Positions 14,770 through 20,484 of a stretch of DNA of 20,484 nt are shown piece after piece. The notes beneath the pieces were generated by a model, which saw only the letters and a program-made list of their open reading frames with translations, did no database searches and was not told where the DNA came from. The DNA is taken from assembly GCA_905202125.1 (NCBI GenBank), contig CAJKQX010000046.1:1-20484 (forward strand). The letters are read 5' to 3'. This DNA comes from an uncultured Prevotella sp. (GTDB lineage Bacteria; Bacteroidota; Bacteroidia; Bacteroidales; Bacteroidaceae). Numbering within the stretch: position 1 is the stretch's first letter; the number at the start of each line of letters is the position of its first letter. A program made the position numbers and the translations under genes.

Positions 14770-14809
14770 GTCCGGCTATGTCCAACTATGTCCGGCTATG
14801 TCCGAAAAA
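14770..14809. repeat. tandem 10-bp repeat (GTCCGGCTAT)
   Basis: Four head-to-tail units of 10 bp: GTCCGGCTAT (14770-14779), GTCCAACTAT (14780-14789), GTCCGGCTAT (14790-14799) and a half-conserved GTCCGAAAAA (14800-14809). The 10-bp period places each unit on the same DNA face. This suits cooperative binding of a protein, as in iterons or relaxosome accessory sites. It lies midway between the divergent tra and mob operons. Confidence 0.7.
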
Positions 14810-14921
14810 CTCGGCTGAATTTTTAACATTTCGCCGCGCAAATTTTTTTGCTGCTTCCATCGCCTGTTTCTTAATTATCGGAATTTTTATCTCATCGCTG
14901 GCAAATCAGGGATTTTTTTCG

Positions 14922-14929
14922 TATCTTTA
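14922..14929 (+). promoter_or_regulatory. weak candidate -7 element for the mob operon
   Basis: TATCTTTA follows a T-rich run (TTTTTTTCG) and differs from the Bacteroidetes TAnnTTTG consensus only in the last base. No good TTTG lies 19-21 bases upstream, so this is tentative. If used, the mobA transcript would have a leader of nearly 300 bases containing the dyads at 14962-15132. Confidence 0.25.
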
Positions 14930-14961
14930 TATCAGCATCACGGTGATTTTCTTCCTCCGGG

Positions 14962-14999
14962 CAATGAAAAGCGGCTTTTCTCATTGTCATCATAATGAT
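14962..14999. repeat. two hairpins upstream of mobA
   Basis: CAATGAAAAGC (14962-14972) pairs with GCTTTTC-T-CATTG (14974-14985) around a single G, with one bulged T. It is followed by ATCAT-A-ATGAT (14989-14999). These dyads lie between a possible mob promoter and the larger three-branch dyad, and may belong to oriT or act as transcript hairpins. Confidence 0.5.
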
Positions 15000-15056
15000 A
15001 CCGGGCATCATTGACTGACATTGCCAATTTTCTATTAAGGAAGAATGTCCACATAG

Positions 15057-15132
15057 ACATAGCAAGGTGTCTTTTCGGGGTCCGAAAAGGTTTCGAGGTA
15101 CCGGCAGTCCACACGAAACGACCTTGCTATGT
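15057..15132. other. 76-nt three-way-junction dyad, candidate oriT
   Basis: ACATAGCAAGGT (15057-15068) is perfectly complementary to ACCTTGCTATGT (15121-15132). Inside are two further stems. CTTTTCGG (15071-15078) pairs with CCGAAAAG (15082-15089) over a 3-nt loop. GTTTCG (15090-15095) pairs with CGAAAC (15114-15119) over an 18-nt loop that contains GGTACC. Only two bases, none and one base are left unpaired at the junction. It lies 90 bases upstream of mobA, in the divergent region where Bacteroides mob operons carry oriT. It may act as DNA (relaxase recognition or cruciform) or as a structured RNA in the mobA leader. The pairing is seen directly; function is inferred. Confidence 0.6.
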
Positions 15133-15221
15133 AGGATATATCTCCAAAGTCGAATATCCCTCGATTTTACTGCGTAGGCATTGACACCCTTGATGCACTC
15201 ACCATTTATAATCCACTTTTT

Positions 15222-15647
15222 ATGACTGATTTCGTTAACAAGGGCGGACGACCGCCGGTTGCCAACAAGTGCAGCCACTGCGTCAAGGTACGTTTTGACG
15301 ACCTCGAATGGGATGAATTGTCCCGGATGATGGAAAGGGCAAACGCGACTGTCAAGGCCACTTTCATCAAGCAGCTCATCTTCGGCAAGCCTTTCAGGGT
15401 ACTGACCACCGACAAATCGCTTGCCGTCTATTGCGCCAAACTATCCGAATTTTTCTGCCAGTACCGCACAATCGGGGTAAACTACAACCTCGTTGTGAAG
15501 GAGCTTCGCGCCAATTTCACCGAAAAGAAAGCAATGGCATCCCTCTACAAGCTGGAGAAAGCCACAATCGACATGATTGCCGTGATGACCGATGTCATGG
15601 CTCTGTCTGAAAAATTCGATGAACAATGGTCGCAAAAATCTCGATAG
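15222..15647 (+). CDS. MobA, relaxosome accessory DNA-binding protein
   Basis: A 141-residue protein starting MTDFVNKGGRPPVANK, a basic N-terminus common to MobA-type relaxosome proteins of Bacteroides elements. A ribbon-helix-helix-like region follows (HCVKVRFDDLEWDELSRMM, then TVKATFIKQLIFGKP). The C-terminal half is helical (YRTIGVNYNLVVKELR, conserved in the family). It would bind oriT and assist the relaxase encoded next. The start is preceded by TAATCCAC and an AT-rich stretch. Its 3' end overlaps mobB by 22 bases, so the two are probably translated together. Confidence 0.87.
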   Translation: MTDFVNKGGRPPVANKCSHCVKVRFDDLEWDELSRMMERANATVKATFIKQLIFGKPFRVLTTDKSLAVYCAKLSEFFCQYRTIGVNYNLVVKELRANFTEKKAMASLYKLEKATIDMIAVMTDVMALSEKFDEQWSQKSR

Positions 15648-16966
15648 GTTCCTCGCTCTATGGCGCGCTGGCATACAATTCCGAGAAAATCAACAAAGAG
15701 GAAGGCCGTCTGTTGGGAGCCAACAAAATCATTCTCCCGGCAGACGGGCAAATCGACATCGGTCGTATTGCCGAAAATTTCAGAGAGTTCATGCCGTTGA
15801 TGGGTCGGACAAAAAAGCCGGTTCTTCATATCTCGCTCAATCCGCACCCGGATGATAAACTCACGGATCAGGATTTTGAAATCCTCGCCCGTGAATATCT
15901 GGAGAAACTCGGCTTCGGGGAGCAGCCTTTCATAATTTACAAGCACGAGGACATAGACCGGCACCATATCCATATAGTGACTGTCAATGTCAACGAGCAG
16001 GGCAAGCGGCTCAATCAGGATTTTCTGTTCCGGCGAAGCAAGAAAATCACCACAGAACTGGAGGAAAAATACAATCTCCACAAGGCGCAGCGCGAAAAGA
16101 TCACTCCCGATATGCCGATTAAAAAGGTTGACCCTTCGGGCGACATCAAGCGACAGGTTGCCAATACCGTCAAAATGGTAGGTATGCGATACAAGTTTCA
16201 GACTCTCGGCGAGTATAACGCAGTTCTCTCCTTATATAATATAAGGTGTGAGCAGACCGACGGCAGGGTTAACGGGCGCGAGTATCACGGTCTGGTGTAT
16301 TTCGCCACAGACGATGAAGGCAAGGTTATCGCCAATCCATTCAAGGCTTCACGCCTCGGCAAGTTCGCAAGCAGAACGGCAATCGACAGCCGTTTCGAGA
16401 AAGCGAAGGACAAGATTGACATTGCTACCACTAAACGCAAGGTTGCGGACTGCCTCGCTCAATCAACGGGTAAGGACGATTTTACATCCAAGCTGAAGGA
16501 CTGCGGCATAGATGTTGTTTTCCGCTATACCGACGAGGGGCGCATATACGGCGTTACGTTCATCGACCACAACACCATGACGGTATTGAACGGCTCCCGA
16601 CTCGGCAAGCAGTTCTCGGCAAATGCCCTTAATGAGCGTTTCAACAATCCGCAGGCGCAGCCGACAAACGATGTGCCGCTACCTTATACTCCCGTTACCT
16701 CACACGAGACAGAGCAGAATTCCGATACACATACGGACACACAATCCCAGTCGGACAACACGCAGCAGCCATCGGGAGGCCAGCAGACAACAGGTGGTCA
16801 GCAACAATCAGTCTCTTCTCAATCCACCTCTGATTACGGTGATAAAGACTTCACACTTCCGGGTCTTGACCTGTTCCAGCCTGGGCAGTCGTTCAATCCC
16901 GACGAGGAAGAATTCCGCCGCCGTATGCAGCGAAAGAAGAAGAAAGGGCGTCGCCCGAAATTTTAA
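15626..16966 (+). CDS. MobB relaxase (relaxase/mobilization nuclease family)
   Basis: A 446-residue relaxase. The N-terminal motif I region, SLYGALAYNSEK, contains candidate nicking tyrosines Y17 (more likely) and Y12. The metal-binding motif III is KHEDIDRHHIHIV, with H107 followed by H114 and H116. Between them lies VLHISLNPHPDD (66-77). This is the Pfam Relaxase type found in CTnDOT-like elements (MOB_B-like). It would cut one strand at oriT, remain attached to the 5' end and be pumped out through MobC. The last 100 residues differ from the rest: a Gln/Ser/Thr-rich stretch (about 345-415) and a very basic end (RRRMQRKKKKGRRPKF), which could serve as linker and DNA or coupling-protein contact. 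No frameshift is seen. Confidence 0.93.
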   Translation: MVAKISIGSSLYGALAYNSEKINKEEGRLLGANKIILPADGQIDIGRIAENFREFMPLMGRTKKPVLHISLNPHPDDKLTDQDFEILAREYLEKLGFGEQPFIIYKHEDIDRHHIHIVTVNVNEQGKRLNQDFLFRRSKKITTELEEKYNLHKAQREKITPDMPIKKVDPSGDIKRQVANTVKMVGMRYKFQTLGEYNAVLSLYNIRCEQTDGRVNGREYHGLVYFATDDEGKVIANPFKASRLGKFASRTAIDSRFEKAKDKIDIATTKRKVADCLAQSTGKDDFTSKLKDCGIDVVFRYTDEGRIYGVTFIDHNTMTVLNGSRLGKQFSANALNERFNNPQAQPTNDVPLPYTPVTSHETEQNSDTHTDTQSQSDNTQQPSGGQQTTGGQQQSVSSQSTSDYGDKDFTLPGLDLFQPGQSFNPDEEEFRRRMQRKKKKGRRPKF

Positions 16967-16985
16967 TCTTTAATCCCACATTATT

Positions 16986-18986
16986 ATGAGCCAACAAGAG
17001 GACGACCTCAGAGCGTTGGCGAAGATCATGGACTTCCTGCGGGCGGTCAGTATCGTGCTGGTTGTCGCCAACCTTTACTGGTTCACCCGCGTGGAGACCG
17101 TGGACAGCGGCTGGTTCTATTCGACCGTCCATAAGATCTGCGCCAATTTCAACCGCACCTGCGGTCTTTTCAACACCACCTTCAACGCCAAACTTTTCGC
17201 ACTGCTGCTTCTCGGTCTGTCGTGTTTCGGCACCAGAGGCGTAAGGAGCGAAAACATCACATGGAGGCATATCGGCGTGACACTCGCCATAGGCTGTGTG
17301 CTGTTCCTGCTGAACTGGTGGACACTCGACATAGGTATGCGCTACACCTATATAATCACCACCGTCACGGGCTACATCTGCCTGATGATGGGCGGTATAT
17401 GGGCCGGGCGTATGCTGAAGAACAACATGATGGACGACCGTTTCAACGATGAGAACGAGAGCTTCATGCAGGAAACGGAGCTTATGGACAACGAATATTC
17501 CATAAACCTGCCGACCAGATTCTACTTTGAGAAGAAATGGCACAAAGGCTGGATAAATGTCGTTAATCCTTTCCGTGCCACTATCGTGCTTGGCACACCC
17601 GGTTCCGGCAAGTCATACGCCGTAATCAACTCCTTCATCAAACAGATGATAGAGAAAGGGTACAGCGGCTATATCTATGATTTCAAAAGCCCGGATTTGA
17701 GCGAGATAGCCTACAACCATCTGCTGACGCACAAGGACGGATACGGCAAAGTCAAGCCGAAATTCTACATGATAAATTTCGACGATCCGGAACGGAGCCA
17801 CAGGTGCAACCCGATACACCACGACTTTATGACCGATATTGCCGACGCATACGAGAGCGCGTACACTATAATGCTCAATCTCAACAAGTCGTGGGTGAGC
17901 AAGCAGGGCGATTTCTTTGTGGAATCCCCGATTGTGCTGTTCGCGGCTATAATCTGGTATCTCCGTATCTACAAGAACGGTATCTACTGCACCTTTCCCC
18001 ATGCCATCGAGTTGCTCAACCGCCGTTATGAAGATTTGTTCCCCATACTCACGAGCTACCCGGAGCTGGAAAACTACCTTTCTCCCTTTATGGACGCTTG
18101 GCAGGGAGGCGCGGCGGAGCAGCTCATGGGACAGATTGCGTCGGCGAAAATCCCGCTGTCGCGTATGATTTCACCGCAGCTTTACTGGGTAATGACCGGC
18201 GATGATTTCACACTCGACATCAACAACCCGAAAGAACCTAAAATTCTGTGCGTGGGCAACAACCCCGACCGTCAGAACATCTATGGCGCGGCACTCGGAC
18301 TGTATAACTCCCGTATCGTCAAAATCATAAACAAGAAAGGTATGCTGAAAAGCGGGGTTATCATAGATGAATTGCCCACTATATATTTCAAGGGCCTCGA
18401 CCAACTGATTGCCACCGCAAGAAGCAACCGTGTCGCTGTCTGCCTCGGCTTTCAGGACTTCTCCCAGCTCAAACGCGACTACGGTGACAAGGAGGCGGCC
18501 GTGGTGATGAACACAGTCGGCAATATCTTCTCCGGGCAGGTCGTGGGAGAAACCGCCAAGACACTCTCCGAGCGGTTCGGCAAGGTTCTCCAGAAACGGC
18601 AGTCAATCTCAATCAACCGTCAGGATGTGAGCCACTCCATAAACACGCAGATGGACAGTCTTATCCCGCCGAGCAAGATTTCCACACTCACACAGGGAAT
18701 GTTCGTCGGCGCGGTCTGCGACAACATAAACGAGCGCATAGACCAGAAGATTTTTCATGCCGAGATTGTCATAGACAGCGCGAAAGTTAAGGCTGAAACA
18801 TCGAGATACAAGCCTATCCCCGTACTTACCGATTTCAAGGACGACACACCCGACAAGTCACGCATGAAAGCTGTAATACAGCGCAACTACGAGCAGGTGA
18901 AAGCCGATGTGATCCAAATCATCGCCGACGAGAAAGAACGCATAATGTCAGATCCGGCACTGCAACACCTGTTCGCCCCGAAGTAA
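16986..18986 (+). CDS. MobC, VirD4-type coupling protein
   Basis: A 666-residue inner-membrane ATPase. Four hydrophobic segments are visible in the N-terminal 145 residues (about 14-33, 68-82, 96-112, 120-142). Walker A is GTPGSGKS at 203-210 and Walker B GVIIDELPT at 457-465, followed by the coupling-protein motif TARSNRVAVCLGFQDFSQL. This is MobC of Bacteroides conjugative transposons (also named TraG/VirD4-like T4CP), which links the relaxosome to the TraG-TraM-TraN channel. The cytoplasmic C-terminus (about 600-666) is charged and helical. It starts 19 bases after mobB and is preceded by TAATCCCACATTATT, a version of the leader found before other genes here. Length and motifs are complete. 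Confidence 0.93.
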   Translation: MSQQEDDLRALAKIMDFLRAVSIVLVVANLYWFTRVETVDSGWFYSTVHKICANFNRTCGLFNTTFNAKLFALLLLGLSCFGTRGVRSENITWRHIGVTLAIGCVLFLLNWWTLDIGMRYTYIITTVTGYICLMMGGIWAGRMLKNNMMDDRFNDENESFMQETELMDNEYSINLPTRFYFEKKWHKGWINVVNPFRATIVLGTPGSGKSYAVINSFIKQMIEKGYSGYIYDFKSPDLSEIAYNHLLTHKDGYGKVKPKFYMINFDDPERSHRCNPIHHDFMTDIADAYESAYTIMLNLNKSWVSKQGDFFVESPIVLFAAIIWYLRIYKNGIYCTFPHAIELLNRRYEDLFPILTSYPELENYLSPFMDAWQGGAAEQLMGQIASAKIPLSRMISPQLYWVMTGDDFTLDINNPKEPKILCVGNNPDRQNIYGAALGLYNSRIVKIINKKGMLKSGVIIDELPTIYFKGLDQLIATARSNRVAVCLGFQDFSQLKRDYGDKEAAVVMNTVGNIFSGQVVGETAKTLSERFGKVLQKRQSISINRQDVSHSINTQMDSLIPPSKISTLTQGMFVGAVCDNINERIDQKIFHAEIVIDSAKVKAETSRYKPIPVLTDFKDDTPDKSRMKAVIQRNYEQVKADVIQIIADEKERIMSDPALQHLFAPK

Positions 18987-19012
18987 TCACAAACCACTAA
19001 ATATCCACAATC

Positions 19013-19468
19013 ATGTTAGAACTTGACCGAAGTCTTACCGACTTCAATTACTACTATTTCTATTTGTTGCAGTATCTCCAGCTCAACAAATATCAGGTTG
19101 ACCCTGACCATCCCCAGATTATTTCCAACTCTATCGCCGCACTTGATGCCTTTGAAAATGCGCGGCGCAACGGGGCCAATGTGCCTATGGCGGAAGCCGA
19201 GGCTATATCCGTGCTTTTCTCCAATATAGGAGCATCGGAGTATGACACTATATCGGAACTCATCCTTGAAAATTTCGGGGATACCATCGACCTTGACAGC
19301 GAGGAGGCTGTGGAATACTGGACAAATCAGGTTATGACCGACATCCCGGACTTGTTCGACGGTATTGACCGCATGGCAATAGGCGTTGATGCCCTTGACC
19401 TTGAACTGATGGAAACCGAGATTGTAGGCAGAATCGTAATCTATCTTTCTGACAATGGCCTACAATAA
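19013..19468 (+). CDS. DUF1896-family protein of conjugative elements
   Basis: A 151-residue acidic protein beginning MLELDRSLTDFNYYYFYLLQYL. The tyrosine-rich helix, followed by FENARRNGANVPMAEAEAISVLF, matches the DUF1896 family, which commonly stands just before the large methylase/helicase gene in Bacteroidales conjugative elements. It has no catalytic motif, signal or membrane segment. Many acidic residues (DLDSEEAVEYW) could suggest a partner-binding or DNA-mimic role, but that is speculation. The ATG is preceded by CCACTAAATATCCACAATC, again the recurrent leader. It overlaps the next gene by 14 bases. Confidence 0.8.
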   Translation: MLELDRSLTDFNYYYFYLLQYLQLNKYQVDPDHPQIISNSIAALDAFENARRNGANVPMAEAEAISVLFSNIGASEYDTISELILENFGDTIDLDSEEAVEYWTNQVMTDIPDLFDGIDRMAIGVDALDLELMETEIVGRIVIYLSDNGLQ

Positions 19469-20484
19469 GTTACATACCATGCGCGACAACATCGAGGCGA
19501 TAAGGCTCGCCCTGCGTATCGGTGTGGCCGGACGCACTGCACAAAATGCAGAAGAGCGTGAAATCCTGCGGAAATATGCCGGGTTCGGTGGGCTGAAATG
19601 TATTCTCAACGATGCCGATGAACTTGCCGATGCCGCCAAGTGGAGCAAATCAGACATAGAGCTGTTTGCACCGACGGTGGAACTGCGTCGGCTGATACAT
19701 GATTACAGCCACAATGACAGGGAATTCAAGGACTATATGGATTCGTTGAAAGCGTCGGTGCTGACGGCGTTCTACACCGACAACCGTATCGTGGATGCCA
19801 TATCAGATGCGCTGAAATATTCCGGCATAGAGGTGAAAAGTTTTTTGGAACCGTCCGCCGGACAGGGAGCCTTCATTGACTCGTTTATGCGCAATGACCG
19901 TTATCCCGGCGCGGAGGTGCTTGCCTACGAAAAGGATTTGCTCACGGGCAAAATCCTTTCGGCTCTGCATCCGTCTATTCTTACACGCATAGAGGGTTTT
20001 GAAAAGATTGAGCGTGACTTCAACGGCTATTTTGATGTCGCCGCCTCCAATGTCCCTTTCGGGGATTTTGCTGTCGCAGACCCGGCGTATGCCGTGAGCA
20101 AGGATATTGCCTACCGTCAGGCGACCAAGACAATTCACAATTATTTCTTTCTCAAAGCACTCGACCAAGTGCGCGAGGGCGGACTGGTCGCTTTCATAGC
20201 ATCCCAGGGTGTTATGAACGCCGGCAGTCCTTTCATCAGGATGGAGCTGGTGAAGCGTGCCGACCTTGTGGCGGCGTTGCGTCTGCCAAACAACACGTTC
20301 AGCGATAATGCCGGAACAGATGCCGGGTCTGACCTTATCATTCTCCAGAAGCATACAGGTAAGAAGGCGTTGTCGGCTGATGAGGAGTTTTTCATCCAGT
20401 CGGTCGTTGACCGTGGTACGAAAGTGTCTGGCAACAAGTTCTTTCAGGCGTTTCCCCAGAATGTGATATGCACTGATGCTAAAG
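19455..20484 (+). CDS. N6-methylase/helicase-type giant protein, 5' part
   Basis: An open frame of 343 codons from the ATG at 19455 that runs beyond the window. An in-frame ATG at 19479 is an alternative start. After YAGFGGLKCIL (41-51) and SVLTAFYTDNRIV (101-113) comes the S-adenosylmethionine site FLEPSAGQGAF (130-140). The catalytic-type motif follows as SNVPFGDF (198-205), a variant of NPPF, then KTIHNYFFLKALD and GGLVAFIASQGV. This is the N6-DNA-methylase-like N-terminus of the very large proteins with a SNF2-type helicase C-terminus found downstream of mob genes in Bacteroidales elements. They probably process or protect the element after transfer. It overlaps the DUF1896 gene, so both are likely expressed together. 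The helicase part cannot be checked here. Confidence 0.88.
   Translation, partial: MAYNKLHTMRDNIEAIRLALRIGVAGRTAQNAEEREILRKYAGFGGLKCILNDADELADAAKWSKSDIELFAPTVELRRLIHDYSHNDREFKDYMDSLKASVLTAFYTDNRIVDAISDALKYSGIEVKSFLEPSAGQGAFIDSFMRNDRYPGAEVLAYEKDLLTGKILSALHPSILTRIEGFEKIERDFNGYFDVAASNVPFGDFAVADPAYAVSKDIAYRQATKTIHNYFFLKALDQVREGGLVAFIASQGVMNAGSPFIRMELVKRADLVAALRLPNNTFSDNAGTDAGSDLIILQKHTGKKALSADEEFFIQSVVDRGTKVSGNKFFQAFPQNVICTDAK

Noticed and set aside
14778..15014. Plus-strand 78-codon frame with two hydrophobic stretches in the control region
   Set aside because: It begins inside the tandem repeat, runs over the hairpins, has no ribosome-binding or AATCCAmA leader and its hydrophobicity comes from T-rich DNA.
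15057..15132. A tRNA, because the folded element is 76 nt long
   Set aside because: The outer stem is 12 bp, there are only two inner arms, and no anticodon arm, T-loop motif or CCA end is present.
15126..15142. An RP4-like nic site (ATCCT on the minus strand beside the outer stem)
   Set aside because: The match to the ATCCTG type is partial and lies on the wrong side of the inverted repeat compared with RP4; too short to call.
1..20484. CRISPR arrays, insertion sequences, integrase, att sites, rRNA or tRNA genes
   Set aside because: No regularly spaced long repeats, transposase or tyrosine recombinase motifs or tRNA-like cloverleaf were seen on either strand.

Overview
The window is the core of a Bacteroidales integrative conjugative element of the CTnDOT type (MPF_B type IV secretion, MOB_B-like relaxase). 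Evidence for the host group: the complete traA-traQ style gene order, mobA/mobB/mobC, a DUF1896 gene followed by a large N6-methylase/helicase-type gene, few Shine-Dalgarno sequences, and a promoter of the Bacteroidetes TTTG/TAnnTTTG type. The tra and mob genes are moderately GC-rich, which would suit a gut family such as Muribaculaceae or a relative, but this is only an inference. Neither end of the element (att sites, integrase) is in the window.

Layout, left to right. (1) 1-96: tandem dyad symmetries forming the 3' border of the leftmost gene. (2) 97-789, minus: an AT-rich phospholipase-D-type nuclease with its own promoter and an operator-like repeat; it looks like cargo beside the transfer operon. 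(3) 893-14146, minus: one long, tightly packed operon. In transcription order it reads ParA-like traA, two DUF3408-type small proteins, a TraD-like membrane protein, traE, traF, the VirB4-like ATPase traG, a 44-residue hydrophobic protein, traI, traJ, traK, traL, traM, traN, traO, a stand-alone degenerate primase zinc-domain protein, a toprim primase (traP), lipoprotein traQ and a secreted lysozyme. Most junctions are ATGA or TGATG overlaps or gaps of a few bases, so translation is probably coupled. (4) 14147-15221: a divergent control region of about 1.1 kb. It holds a duplicated traA leader, a tandem 10-bp repeat, several hairpins and a compact 76-nt three-way-junction dyad just upstream of mobA, the best oriT candidate. 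(5) 15222-20484, plus: mobA, relaxase mobB, coupling protein mobC, a DUF1896 gene and the 5' part of a very large methylase/helicase gene that runs off the window.

How it works together: MobA and MobB would form the relaxosome at oriT in the divergent region and nick the DNA. MobC would hand the relaxase-DNA complex to the mating channel: TraG as ATPase, TraE/F/J/K/L as inner-membrane parts, TraM/N/O as periplasmic and outer-membrane core, TraI and TraQ as periplasmic or surface parts, and the lysozyme opening the peptidoglycan. The primase pair would start complementary-strand synthesis on transferred single strands. The methylase-type protein probably acts in establishment or protection in the recipient.

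The least explained elements are the three-way-junction dyad, the tandem GTCCGGCTAT repeat, the AATCCAmA motif recurring before many start codons, the split primase-domain pair and the PLD nuclease with its own switch.
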